From NCBI RefSeq assembly GCF_019655055.1, contig NZ_BPFA01000001.1, positions 124,001-188,000 of the forward strand: a stretch of 64,000 bases of DNA. Reading direction: 5' to 3'. This document shows, one piece after another, positions 28,969 to 38,137 of the stretch. Position 1 is the stretch's first letter. Every line of letters starts with the position of its first letter. The notes beneath the pieces are model-generated. The model saw nothing but the letters and a program-made list of their open reading frames with translations, was not told the origin of the DNA and did not search any database. A program made the translations under genes and the position numbers. The stretch comes from Shewanella sp. MBTL60-112-B2. GTDB lineage: Bacteria; Pseudomonadota; Gammaproteobacteria; Enterobacterales; Shewanellaceae.

Positions 28969-29604
28969 ATGATAAAACCAGTACATTTGTTTCTTTTAGC
29001 GCTGCCTTTAGTTGTTCTGCAGGGCTGTAATACAACTTATCAACCACCTCAACCCACATCTGTCGAAGCTAATGCCAACAGCCTATTTGTTGAGGCAAAC
29101 CTGTACCAACATACTGGTGAATACGATAAAGAATATGATCTGTTGCAGCAGATCATCACAGCTTACCCTAACACCCGTGCTGCTGTTGTTAGCTCATTGG
29201 AAGTAGGTAAGTTAACCGACAAAGTGTTTAATGGCGGCATAAAAAAAGATAGCGATAAGTATCCGCAATCCAGCTACCAAGACTTACTGAGGTCATTAGC
29301 TAAGGCATTGAAAAGTAAAGATGCTAATTATCTGGTTTATCATTTAAGTCAATATGCAAACCTTCCTGATGTAGACGTTGATCAGGATATTATCGAAACC
29401 ATGCAAAGCTTGTTAGATACTAACGATCCTCGAGTCACCTCTATAATCGATAATATCAATCTGCTGTTAGATAACGATGTTCAGCCTGAATTTTATCAGG
29501 CACAGGAAAAGCAAGGTGCTGTGCTTTATCAAATGCATTGGCAAGACATTAGAGGCTTTCGACTGATTAGGGCCAATAAAAACTACTACTGGCAGTTAAG
29601 ATAA
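28969..29604 (+). CDS. Lipoprotein, first of a paralogous pair
   Basis: 211-residue lipoprotein: hydrophobic start MIKPVHLFLLALPLVVLQGC with lipobox LQGC (Cys 20). A helical, TPR-like stretch follows (ANLYQHTGEYDKEYDLLQQII). The central segment FNGGIKKDSDKYPQSSYQDLLRSLAKAL aligns with FRNGVKVDNDTYPQESKLALINSVVKAL of the next gene, so the two are paralogues. The stop overlaps the next start (TAATGA), implying translational coupling. No family recognised. Confidence 0.7.
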   Translation: MIKPVHLFLLALPLVVLQGCNTTYQPPQPTSVEANANSLFVEANLYQHTGEYDKEYDLLQQIITAYPNTRAAVVSSLEVGKLTDKVFNGGIKKDSDKYPQSSYQDLLRSLAKALKSKDANYLVYHLSQYANLPDVDVDQDIIETMQSLLDTNDPRVTSIIDNINLLLDNDVQPEFYQAQEKQGAVLYQMHWQDIRGFRLIRANKNYYWQLR

Positions 29605-30311
29605 TGAAAAAAAATAAGCATCCAAGCAACACATTAATGAATGCATCTTTATTGTTATTAACCCTGAATTGTTCCAATTTCAGCTTTGCAGCTGTCGATG
29701 CAGCTAATGCTGTTAATCTTGAGTTTGTTACTGCAAAACAGCTGGAAGATAGCATCCAGTTAAATCAGGCTTATGAAAAATACCAACAAATTTCCGAGCA
29801 AAATAGCGAGTCAGTAATCGGAAAGTTGAGTAAAACTCGACTCAATGAGCTCGATACTCAAGTATTTAGAAATGGCGTTAAAGTGGATAATGACACCTAT
29901 CCTCAGGAGAGTAAGTTGGCGCTGATTAATTCAGTGGTTAAAGCGCTATCGAACCATGATTATCAATACTTTTTTGCTCACTTAGTCATGCCAGAAAATG
30001 GAACTGTATATTTTGAAGGGGTGGAGCAGGAGGAGTATAACAAGCTTATTGAGCAAGTCTCTGAGCTAAAGGCCGATACTCGCGAACGCCTTATTAATGA
30101 TTACAAAGCCATTGCCGTGAGTTTACAAAACGAAACGGAAACGTCATTTGCTAGTGCAATCAGTAATGCAGAACAGAGTCAATTTAACCTATCGATAAAT
30201 GGTTGTTTTATCGCAGGTTCGATTAACACTTGTTATAACTATCGAACAGCGCAAGGTCACCGCCACATCATTTTGGAGCAAGCGGGCCGCTTCTATTTAT
30301 CAGGGGTATAA
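29604..30311 (+). CDS. Exported protein, second of a paralogous pair
   Basis: 235-residue exported protein with signal peptide (MKKNKHPSNTLMNASLLLLT..., cleavage near SFAA). It shares the NGVKVDNDTYP block and overall order with the upstream lipoprotein but lacks a lipobox, so the pair would be one lipidated and one soluble or secreted partner. Two cysteines near the C-terminus (NGCFIAGSINTCYNY) may form a disulphide. It overlaps the upstream stop by 1 base. A hairpin terminator follows. Function unknown. Confidence 0.7.
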   Translation: MKKNKHPSNTLMNASLLLLTLNCSNFSFAAVDAANAVNLEFVTAKQLEDSIQLNQAYEKYQQISEQNSESVIGKLSKTRLNELDTQVFRNGVKVDNDTYPQESKLALINSVVKALSNHDYQYFFAHLVMPENGTVYFEGVEQEEYNKLIEQVSELKADTRERLINDYKAIAVSLQNETETSFASAISNAEQSQFNLSINGCFIAGSINTCYNYRTAQGHRHIILEQAGRFYLSGV

Positions 30312-30336
30312 TCGCTAATAAGGCTGTGAGCAAATA

Positions 30337-30360
30337 AAAGGACGCGAGTTAGCGTCCTTT
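30337..30360. terminator. Hairpin terminator
   Basis: AAAGGACGC / GCGTCCTTT with a GAGTTA loop, between the convergent exported-protein and deaminase genes. Confidence 0.7.
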
Positions 30361-30398
30361 ATCATGATGTTAAGTCGTGCGTTGCAGGCAGATTTTTA

Positions 30399-30833
30399 TT
30401 AGTCTGCCTGCATCCAATCGACTTTTACGCCTGCTTGAGCAAACATATCTTCGCTGATCTTAATCTTGTCACCCCAGCGTGATTGAAAGTCTTCGCTTGG
30501 TTTAGGGCTATGCACTGTACTTAAACCAGTTTGGATGATTTTTGCCGCACAGTTAGGGCAAGGGAAATGCGTTACCCAGATCTCACAGCCACTTAAATCG
30601 CGTTTAGCGTAAAGAATGGCATTCTCTTCGGCATGCAGAGTTTTGAGCAGCTTCATTTCACGGTTGTCGGTTTCGGCACTGTCTGACACTCCGTGAGGGT
30701 AGCCATTGAAACCTAAAGAGACAATTCGGTTATTTTCAGTGATCACCGCGCCCACTTGAGTTGAGGGATCTTTACTCCAAGATGCAACGAGCTCGGCCAT
30801 TTGCAAAAAACGTGTTGCCCATTTTGTCATCAT
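30399..30833 (-). CDS. Deoxycytidylate (dCMP) deaminase family protein
   Basis: 144-residue zinc deaminase. HAEENAI (His zinc ligand and catalytic Glu) is at about 66-72 and PCPNCAAKI (two Cys zinc ligands) at about 91-99. The N-terminal RFLQMAELVASWSKDPSTQVGAV is typical of dCMP deaminases, which convert dCMP to dUMP for thymidylate synthesis. Start uses a tandem ATGATG after TAGGAGT. Cytoplasmic; stands alone. Confidence 0.88.
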   Translation of the reverse strand: MMTKWATRFLQMAELVASWSKDPSTQVGAVITENNRIVSLGFNGYPHGVSDSAETDNREMKLLKTLHAEENAILYAKRDLSGCEIWVTHFPCPNCAAKIIQTGLSTVHSPKPSEDFQSRWGDKIKISEDMFAQAGVKVDWMQAD

Positions 30834-31052
30834 CGAATTGAAACTCCTAAATCTATACTATTGAATAAACCGCGCAAACTAGCTGTTATTCTCTATGCAG
30901 AACAATGATAAAGCAACAAATAAGCCAATAAGAAAGCCCTGAGTCTGTGATTACTGATGGTTTCTGGCATTTATTTGATGTAACTCAGCGATTAAGTTCG
31001 CTACTTGGGTTTATGATCCTTGTCTATTTTGCATAACAGAAGTTGCTCACAG

Positions 31053-32159
31053 ATGACCAAGATCAATCAACAAAGGCTCGTTGAACATTTTATCTCACTA
31101 GTGAAAATTGACAGTGAATCAGGCAATGAAAAAGCAGTGGCTGAGGCATTGGCTGAGCAGCTAGGCCTGCTAGGTTTTGACGTCACTAAGCTTGCCGTAC
31201 CGGGTGATATCACCAATGGCTTTAATATTTATGGCAAATTAGCTGGTGAGCTTGAAGGTAGCATCGTTTTCAGTAGCCATATGGATACTGTAACGCCGGG
31301 CAATGGCATTGAGCCAATTATCGAAGACGGTATTATTCGCTCTAAAGGCGACACCATTTTAGGTGGCGATGACAAATCTGGCATCGCAGCGGTAATGGAG
31401 GCTGTTCGCAGTATTCAAGAGAGCGGCAAAGCCCACAAAACCATTGAAGTGGCGTTTACCGTGTATGAAGAGCGCGGCATGCATGGCGCTAAAAGCTTTG
31501 ATATTAGTAAGATCGAATCAAGCCAAGCTATCGTGCTCGATTCAGGCGGGCCAATTGGCACCATTATTACTACTGCACCGGGTCAGCAAAGCTTAAAAAT
31601 CACCATTAAAGGCAAACCTGCCCATGCGGGCCTAGAACCAGAAACCGGGGTGAATGCGTTAACTGTTGCAGCCGACGCGATAAGCAAAATGCAGCTTAGC
31701 CGTATTGATGATGAAACTACGGCTAACATTGGTGTGGTGCAAGGCGGTCATGCAACCAATATCGTTATGCCAGAACTGTATATTGAAGCTGAAGCGCGCT
31801 CACTTGATGACGTTAAGCTAGCTAAGCAAGTTAATCATATGGTGTCGACTTTTGAAGCTGTAGCTTTAGAGCACGGAGCGAGTGTTGAGATTGACTCAAT
31901 TCGCTCTTATAACGCCTATCATATCGCCGATGATGACGCGCACGTACTAGAGATTAAAGAGACTTTTGCCGCTATCGGTATTGATGCGATGACCAAGTCG
32001 ACAGGTGGTGGGTCAGACGCCAATATCTTCAACGTGAACGGCTTAAAGACGGTTAACTTGTCTACCGGCATGGCTAAAGTGCACACTACGGATGAGTTTA
32101 TTTCGGTTGCGGATTTGGCGGCAATCACAGAGTTTGTTCATTGTTACCTAACGCGCTAA
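31053..32159 (+). CDS. M20 family metallopeptidase (peptidase T-like)
   Basis: 368-residue cytoplasmic zinc aminopeptidase-like protein of the M20B branch. SSHMDTVTPG (zinc His and Asp, about 76-85), GDDKSG (bridging Asp), the EERGMHGAK pair of glutamates, and the dimerisation lid with GKPAHAGLEPETGVNA are visible, with a late STGGGSDANIF His/Asp region. Resembles YqjE/PepT-like tripeptidases. The ATG at 31053 is preferred over a TTG at 31020, which would add non-conserved residues. Confidence 0.88.
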   Translation: MTKINQQRLVEHFISLVKIDSESGNEKAVAEALAEQLGLLGFDVTKLAVPGDITNGFNIYGKLAGELEGSIVFSSHMDTVTPGNGIEPIIEDGIIRSKGDTILGGDDKSGIAAVMEAVRSIQESGKAHKTIEVAFTVYEERGMHGAKSFDISKIESSQAIVLDSGGPIGTIITTAPGQQSLKITIKGKPAHAGLEPETGVNALTVAADAISKMQLSRIDDETTANIGVVQGGHATNIVMPELYIEAEARSLDDVKLAKQVNHMVSTFEAVALEHGASVEIDSIRSYNAYHIADDDAHVLEIKETFAAIGIDAMTKSTGGGSDANIFNVNGLKTVNLSTGMAKVHTTDEFISVADLAAITEFVHCYLTR

Positions 32160-32203
32160 CACCTCGGGTTAAGCTTTACTATTAATACCGAGAGCTAGTA
32201 ACT

Positions 32204-32230
32204 AAAAAGCTCGGCTTAGGCCGAGCTTTT
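32204..32230. terminator. Bidirectional terminator left of the molybdoenzyme gene
   Basis: AAAAGCTCGGC / GCCGAGCTTTT hairpin between convergent peptidase and molybdoenzyme genes. Nearly identical to the hairpin at 36255-36284. Confidence 0.88.
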
Positions 32231-32252
32231 GGTTTGATGGGATGGTAATCAT

Positions 32253-34889
32253 CTACTTCTTAGCGTGCTTATCTAAAAATTCCAGTACCAGTTTTTGATC
32301 GGCTGCATTTAGCCCTGAGCGTGGAAACATACTTTTGGTGATCCCTTTCCACTGATTAATAGTGTATTGATCTGGATGCGGGGAGGCATGGCATAAACTA
32401 CAGCTACCATAGAAGAGTGTTTCACCTTTTGATTGTGCCCCTTTTTTATTACCACTAACCGCTTTTAAGCGTGTGCCAAGCTGGAGACTCCATACATCAA
32501 TTGGATCTTTGGCCGTTATTACTTCAGGTGGGCTATAAGCGAGGTTTTCTGATAATGGGTCAGTACATTTTTTGAAGTAGGCTAAACAGGTATTAGCACT
32601 TGTCGCTTGGCTTAAACCACTACAGGGTTTGCTTGAGGTTAACATATTGATGGAGCCTGAATTACAGCGGCCCTTGGCATCGAGTTGTAACCATGCTCCT
32701 TCGTGAATGTATATCACTCCTGGCATGCACTCTGCGATGACTTTTGCTCCGCACAGCGTGGTACCGCGGTCATTATAGACCTCGATAATATCACCATCTT
32801 TTACGCCTCTTGTTTTAGCATCAGCTGCATTGATCATTGCGATTTGTCGGCCTGCTACAGACTCATGGGAATTGACATCAGTATTGGCCATTTGTGAATG
32901 AAGTCGCATCCAAGGATGTGGGCTGAGCACTTGGACTTGCCCTTCTTTTGCATTGCCTAGCCATTCAAATGGTGGTATCCATTTTGGCATCCCAGGGCAA
33001 TCTGCGATGTTATATGCATCAATCGTCGAACTATACAGCTCGATTTTTCCTGAAGGTGTGTGCAATGGGTGCTTCTGGGGATCTTGATAAAAATCAGCAT
33101 GACGAACATAAGCGTCAGCCGCTTTTGGCGTTGGTAAATAGCTGATGCCATTTTTCCAAAAGGTATCAAAGTCATCGGTGCCGTCCGAGTTCTCATAAGA
33201 GTGGCGTAAATGCTCCATCATGGTTTTGCCACCTGTGTACTGGTCATGCACGTTAAACATAAATGCTAAGCGAGAAAAAATCTCGTAATCATCTAAGCTC
33301 TCTCCAACTGGCTCAATCACTTGTTTCATCGCATAAATTTTATTATTGCTATAGGTGCCGCCGGAGCTCATATCGTTACGCTCGAGTGTTGAGGTCGAGG
33401 GTAAAACAATATCGGCATAACGCGATGAGGCGCACCACCATGGATCTTGGCAAATGACGGTATCGACTTTTTCCAATGCCTTAATTAATTCATTGGTGTT
33501 CTGCTGATGAGACATTAAGTTATTACCAGAGTTATAAACTAACTTAGTGTCGGGGAAGGTTTTAGCCGTGCCGTCTCGGCTAAAGGCTTTTCCTGGATTA
33601 TTTAGCATCTCTGATATGAGCACGACAGGAACTGTTTTAGTGACTGGATTACGCCCCTGTGATAATCCGATAGGCATACGCATTCCAGACTGCGGCATGC
33701 CTCCGCAGCCATAATGCCAGCTAAAGCCACAACCAACACCGGGTTTACCAATTTTACCGGCCATTGCTGTGAAGTTAATGATTGCCCAGTGGATCATCTC
33801 GCCATGATCGGCTCGTTGCAAAGACCACCCTGCGGCTATTTGAGTGCGTTTGGTTACCATGATTTCGGCAAGTTCAATAATTTGTGCTGCCGTTAATCCT
33901 GTAATGGCCGCGGCCCATTCTGGTGTTTTCTTTACTCCATCTTCACTGCCGTCTAAGTAGGCTAGATACTTATCAAACCCTGCCGTGTATTTATCTAGGT
34001 AAGCTTGATCATGTTGTTTGCTGCTATATAAATGATATGACATCGCTGTAAATAGGGCGGTGTCTGTGCCGGGGCGAATATGGATAACGTCACTACCTAG
34101 GTGATTATCTGAATAGGTTTTCTGTGGGTTGATAGAGATAAACTTAATGCCTTTTTTGGCAAAGGCTAGCCAATGCTGATGCATTTGGTGATCAGCAACA
34201 GTAAATTCAATACGATTGGTCTTAAAGGGGTCACAACCTACGAAGATAAACACTTGGGTATTTTGGTTGATGACCTCCCACGCCGTTTGCGGAGAGTAGA
34301 CCTCTAAGTCGCCAATAATGTGGGGTAAGACCACTTCAGATGCACCAGCAGAGTAGTCGCCACTACAGCTGCTTTGACCGCCGATAAGGTTAAAAAAACG
34401 ACCTTGTAACGTTTGTGGACGCATTAATCCTGAATGGGACCAGCCTCCGTAAGAGGAGCTGAAAATGGCTTCATTGCCGTGTTCTTGTATCGTTTTTGCG
34501 ATGGCATAAGAGGTGAGTGCAATAGCGGTTTTCCAGTCGACTCGCACAAAAGGCTCTTTACCGCGCAGATGGGGTTTGTGGTCACCTAATGGGTCATCAT
34601 AAAACGACTTTCGCACCATAGGATACATGACTCGAGTATCGCTGTAGGTACGGCCTAATACGCCTTTGGTAAGCATCTCTGTGGGAAATTCATCAATATC
34701 ATTGATGGGCTGAATACCAATTAGCTTGCCATTTTTAACGATCGCTTTGAATGGACCATAGTGAGAGGCGTGATGGATGACTTGAGTATCATCCGCAAAT
34801 ACTTTACTCGCTGGGAATAAAGTCAGTCCTTGGGCTGCGAATGCAGAAGCTAATGAAGCCTTTAAAAATTTGCGTCTTGATATTGCCAT
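32253..34889 (-). CDS. TorA/BisC-type molybdopterin S/N-oxide reductase with C-terminal haem c
   Basis: 878-residue periplasmic molybdoenzyme for anaerobic respiration on an S- or N-oxide (TMAO, DMSO or similar). Tat signal SRRKFLK at 4-10 with cleavage near VFA at about 32. The body reads like TorA (WSHSGLMRPQTLQGRFFNLIGG; GDYSAGASEV) with bis-MGD folds to about residue 810. An unusual C-terminal extension (about 818-878) carries one CxxCH haem motif (CSLCH). The extension resembles the C-terminal monohaem domain of the divergent pentahaem cytochrome. No TorD-like chaperone gene lies nearby. The substrate is not deducible from sequence. Confidence 0.88.
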   Translation of the reverse strand: MAISRRKFLKASLASAFAAQGLTLFPASKVFADDTQVIHHASHYGPFKAIVKNGKLIGIQPINDIDEFPTEMLTKGVLGRTYSDTRVMYPMVRKSFYDDPLGDHKPHLRGKEPFVRVDWKTAIALTSYAIAKTIQEHGNEAIFSSSYGGWSHSGLMRPQTLQGRFFNLIGGQSSCSGDYSAGASEVVLPHIIGDLEVYSPQTAWEVINQNTQVFIFVGCDPFKTNRIEFTVADHQMHQHWLAFAKKGIKFISINPQKTYSDNHLGSDVIHIRPGTDTALFTAMSYHLYSSKQHDQAYLDKYTAGFDKYLAYLDGSEDGVKKTPEWAAAITGLTAAQIIELAEIMVTKRTQIAAGWSLQRADHGEMIHWAIINFTAMAGKIGKPGVGCGFSWHYGCGGMPQSGMRMPIGLSQGRNPVTKTVPVVLISEMLNNPGKAFSRDGTAKTFPDTKLVYNSGNNLMSHQQNTNELIKALEKVDTVICQDPWWCASSRYADIVLPSTSTLERNDMSSGGTYSNNKIYAMKQVIEPVGESLDDYEIFSRLAFMFNVHDQYTGGKTMMEHLRHSYENSDGTDDFDTFWKNGISYLPTPKAADAYVRHADFYQDPQKHPLHTPSGKIELYSSTIDAYNIADCPGMPKWIPPFEWLGNAKEGQVQVLSPHPWMRLHSQMANTDVNSHESVAGRQIAMINAADAKTRGVKDGDIIEVYNDRGTTLCGAKVIAECMPGVIYIHEGAWLQLDAKGRCNSGSINMLTSSKPCSGLSQATSANTCLAYFKKCTDPLSENLAYSPPEVITAKDPIDVWSLQLGTRLKAVSGNKKGAQSKGETLFYGSCSLCHASPHPDQYTINQWKGITKSMFPRSGLNAADQKLVLEFLDKHAKK

Positions 34890-35066
34890 TTTTCATTCCC
34901 GACTTAAGTACCTGCAAATCAACGTTGAAGTCGTCTTGCTATTTTCCTGTATTGAATGACGTATCTCATTCAATACAGGATTGTTGTGTCTGTTTTTTAA
35001 ACTTTAACTATCATTATTGTAGTTCAAGATAAAAAGCTGACACGGACTAAAAAACGGAATATCAAT
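34890..35066. promoter_or_regulatory. Divergent promoter region of the respiratory pair
   Basis: 177 bp separating the molybdoenzyme and cytochrome genes. It includes a perfect 14-bp inverted repeat (34946-34979, arms CCTGTATTGAATGA / TCATTCAATACAGG, 6-nt spacer). It is a candidate operator for a dimeric regulator. A TorR-type direct repeat is not evident. Confidence 0.6.
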
Positions 35067-36221
35067 ATGAAGAGAGCCTGGCATTTTCTTACTAAACCGA
35101 GTGCCAAATACTCGGTTTTTACTATTGCGATAATAGCGGCACTAATTAGTCTCGCAGGCGTATTTGTATTTCATGAATCAGTTGAATATAGCTCGAGCAC
35201 CGAGTTTTGTGTTTCTTGCCATTCAATGGAGGAAAACTACAACGAATATAAAAATACCATTCACTTTAAAAATTCCGCAGGAGTCAGAGCTGAGTGCCGT
35301 AATTGCCACATCCCAGAAGATAACCCGATAGATTTTCTTAAAGCTAAGATTGGTGGTTTAGGTGACATCTATAGCGAGTATATTTCTGGTGATGTAGATA
35401 CACCGTTAAAGTTTGAGCAGCACCGGCAAAAGATGGCTGAAGATGTTTGGAAAATGATGGCTGAAACCAATTCGGCGCCATGTAAAAGTTGCCATACTTA
35501 TAATGCTATGGATCATGCAAAACAGTCTCCTGCAGCGGCTGCCGCTATGACGAATGCCGAAGCTAAAAACATGAACTGTATTGAATGCCATAAAGGCATT
35601 GCGCATCAACTTCCGATAATGAAACAAGGGTTTCATAAGGTATTTAAGCAGTTGGAAGCCAACTCTGCTATTGCACCGTCAGTAACCACGCTTTATACGT
35701 TAACGCAGAAAAAACTCTATAGTGATGCAAACGAACAAAGCACCATTGAAGGAGTGCTCTTGCCTGCATCTGGCGTAACAGTACTCGGGACTAGAAATGA
35801 CATGTTGCAGATTAAATTTGTAGGCTGGCATGAAAAATCAGCACAAAGTGGCATTATCACTCAAGAGCTAGGCAAGTTTATCAATGTCGCTAAGTTAAAA
35901 GAGTCAGCTAAAGCGACTGAGAAGCTTATTCAAGAAAAACGCGACTCAAACACGGGTATGATGTGGCAACAGGTTGAGGTAAGTGCTTGGATTACTCAGG
36001 CTTACTTGCAACCTAATATCGACTCTGTTTGGCAATATGCTAAAGGCATGTATAACGAAACATGCAGTGCCTGTCATGCTGTAACAGCCGCAGATTATTT
36101 ACCAGCAAACCAGTGGATTAGTACGTTGAAATCGATGAAGCCTTATAATTCCCTCACGCCGACAGAGGAGCAGACACTGCTTAAATACTTGCAAGTTCAT
36201 GCTAAAGATATGGCTCAGTAA
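35067..36221 (+). CDS. Pentahaem c-type cytochrome, NapC/NirT family (TorC/TorY-like)
   Basis: 384-residue membrane-anchored cytochrome passing electrons from the quinol pool to a periplasmic reductase. One N-terminal helix (about 17-38), then four haem motifs in the NapC-like domain (CVSCH, CRNCH, CKSCH, CIECH) and a fifth (CSACH) in the C-terminal domain at about 332, the layout of E. coli TorC/TorY. Divergent from the molybdoenzyme, its presumed partner. The C-terminal monohaem region resembles the reductase tail. A terminator follows. Confidence 0.9.
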   Translation: MKRAWHFLTKPSAKYSVFTIAIIAALISLAGVFVFHESVEYSSSTEFCVSCHSMEENYNEYKNTIHFKNSAGVRAECRNCHIPEDNPIDFLKAKIGGLGDIYSEYISGDVDTPLKFEQHRQKMAEDVWKMMAETNSAPCKSCHTYNAMDHAKQSPAAAAAMTNAEAKNMNCIECHKGIAHQLPIMKQGFHKVFKQLEANSAIAPSVTTLYTLTQKKLYSDANEQSTIEGVLLPASGVTVLGTRNDMLQIKFVGWHEKSAQSGIITQELGKFINVAKLKESAKATEKLIQEKRDSNTGMMWQQVEVSAWITQAYLQPNIDSVWQYAKGMYNETCSACHAVTAADYLPANQWISTLKSMKPYNSLTPTEEQTLLKYLQVHAKDMAQ

Positions 36222-36254
36222 AATAGACTCGGCCCTAGTTTTCACTGTGTCGCA

Positions 36255-36284
36255 TAAAAAAGCTCGGCTTATGCCGAGCTTTTT
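36255..36284. terminator. Bidirectional terminator right of the cytochrome gene
   Basis: AAAAAGCTCGGC / GCCGAGCTTTTT hairpin between convergent cytochrome and nhaD genes. Confidence 0.9.
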
Positions 36285-36311
36285 ATTTGCGCTATTAATG
36301 GGTAGAGATAC

Positions 36312-37739
36312 TTAAAACAGATCCGCGTTTAGCCATAGGTGACACAAGATACTTGCGGCGTAACCCAATGCGATAACAGGCATCCATTTTAGGTGGCCAA
36401 AGAAGGTGTACTTGCCATGGGCTGCACCCATCAATGCCACACCTGCCGCCGAACCGATAGATAACATACTGCCGCCGACACCCGCAGTTAATGTCACTAA
36501 TAACCAGTTACCTAAGCTGAGGTCTGGCTGCATGGTCAGTACGGCAAACATCACCGGGATATTATCAACAATTGCTGAGAGGATACCGACCATCACGTTG
36601 GCCCAAACTGGGTCCCACTGGTTGTACATCACATCTGATACCATGCCGAGATAACCGAGTAAGCTTAGACCACCAACACACATTACTACGCCATAGAAAA
36701 ATAGTAAGGTGTCCCACTCGGCGTGCGATACACGTTTAAATACGTCAAATGGCACTACTGAGCCTAAGCGTTTTAGCGCGGCTTCATCTTTATTGGCCAT
36801 AGCAACAGCTTTCTTCTTCTCTAATGAGCGTGGCAGAGTTTTGCGTAGGTAAAAACCAAAGAACTGCAAATAACCTAAGCCCATCATCATGCCGATAACT
36901 GGCGGGAAGTGAACCAAGGCGTGGAAGCTAACAGCGGTAGCGATGGTTAGAATAAATAGCGCGACAATGCGTTTTGCACCACGTTTTAGCTCAACTTTTT
37001 CATTAGCGCAGTCCGGCTGAGTTTTAGGCACGAAGAACGACATAATTACCGCTGGAATAATGTAGTTAACTAGCGATGGAATAAATAGATCGGTAAATTC
37101 AACAAAGCTGACTAAGCCTGTCTGCCAAACCATTAAGGTGGTAATGTCGCCGAATGGGCTGAATGCACCGCCAGCGTTAGCGGCAACAACAATATTAATA
37201 CAGGCAATATTAATGAATTTTAGATTGTCTCCGCCGACTTTCATTACTACGGCGCACATTAACAGGGCGGTGGTAAGGTTATCGGCGATAGGTGAAATAA
37301 CAAAAGAGAGGAAGCCTGTGAGCCAAAATAAGGTGCGGAAATTAAAGCCTTTGCTGACCATCCATGCTTGCAAGCCATCAAATAGTCCACGTTCTTCCAT
37401 GGCGCTGATATAAGTCATGGCCACCAGTAAGAACAGCAGTAGCTCGGAGTATTCCAACAGGTTATGCTCTAAGGCCTGTTTAGCAACCTCAATTTGGCCT
37501 TGTTGCTGATAGGCAAAACCTATCATCAGCCAGATAATTCCCGCCGCTAACAGTACGGGTTTTGATTTACGAAGCTGTAAATACTCTTCTCCCATCACTA
37601 AACAATAAGCCAGAAAAAATATGATTAATGCTGCATAACCTACACCCGATTGGGTGAGATCCAATCCAGCTTCACTGGCAAAGGCCGGTGTTGCTAGCCC
37701 CAAGGATATTATGGCTAAAATTAATTGACTGACTTTCAT
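36312..37739 (-). CDS. nhaD: Na+/H+ antiporter NhaD
   Basis: 475-residue inner-membrane sodium/proton antiporter of the ArsB/NhaD superfamily. About 12 membrane segments. Family features include FVISPIADNLTTALLMCAVVMKVGG (about 143-168) and NAGGAFSPFGDITTLMVW (about 188-205). Starts with a signal-like helix ending FASEAG. It expels Na+ in exchange for H+ and fits a marine lifestyle. Length is standard. Single-gene unit. Confidence 0.92.
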   Translation of the reverse strand: MKVSQLILAIISLGLATPAFASEAGLDLTQSGVGYAALIIFFLAYCLVMGEEYLQLRKSKPVLLAAGIIWLMIGFAYQQQGQIEVAKQALEHNLLEYSELLLFLLVAMTYISAMEERGLFDGLQAWMVSKGFNFRTLFWLTGFLSFVISPIADNLTTALLMCAVVMKVGGDNLKFINIACINIVVAANAGGAFSPFGDITTLMVWQTGLVSFVEFTDLFIPSLVNYIIPAVIMSFFVPKTQPDCANEKVELKRGAKRIVALFILTIATAVSFHALVHFPPVIGMMMGLGYLQFFGFYLRKTLPRSLEKKKAVAMANKDEAALKRLGSVVPFDVFKRVSHAEWDTLLFFYGVVMCVGGLSLLGYLGMVSDVMYNQWDPVWANVMVGILSAIVDNIPVMFAVLTMQPDLSLGNWLLVTLTAGVGGSMLSIGSAAGVALMGAAHGKYTFFGHLKWMPVIALGYAASILCHLWLNADLF

Positions 37740-38137
37740 GTGACTTCTCGACTCCTTGAAGGCATTAAGTAGTTTTAGAGCAATGCGTTATGATTTCAAA
37801 TGAATTGATAATCAGCGTATTGTTAAGTGGTGGTGTTAATTTTGTTGCACATTTTAACGTGATTGCAGTTAACAATACAGGCGTAATACTTGGTTTATTG
37901 CTAGTACTTTAGTTTATGAAATAACCAAAAGTGCAACTTGGTAGAATATTCTGCTGATATGGGTGTTTGGTGGCTAGTATTGACTGCTATTGGAGTGAAA
38001 TTAAGCTTTTAAAAGTAGAGTTGCAGACTAAATTAGTCGATAAAAGCGCGGTTTTGATTGTCCCGCGCCTATAATCATTAGCCCAATATTGTTAGCGGCT
38101 AAAACTGAGTTGCCAATAAACTTCGCTAGCAATAAGT
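37740..38137. other. Intergenic region nhaD / NRAMP-like gene
   Basis: 398 bp. Contains a hairpin GCGCGG / CCGCGC at 38042-38069, which on the minus strand is followed by CTTTTATC and is a likely terminator for the NRAMP-like gene, and the nhaD promoter region on the right of nhaD. Two short direct repeats GCTAGCAATAA lie at about 38123-38150. No gene seen. Confidence 0.45.
38042..38069 (-). terminator. Probable terminator of NRAMP-like gene
   Basis: Stem GCGCGG / CCGCGC with a 10-nt loop and a minus-strand tail CTTTTATC. Confidence 0.6.

Noticed and set aside
34889..35066. TorR-type direct repeat boxes
   Set aside because: I could not find the expected decameric direct repeats; only the inverted repeat stands out.
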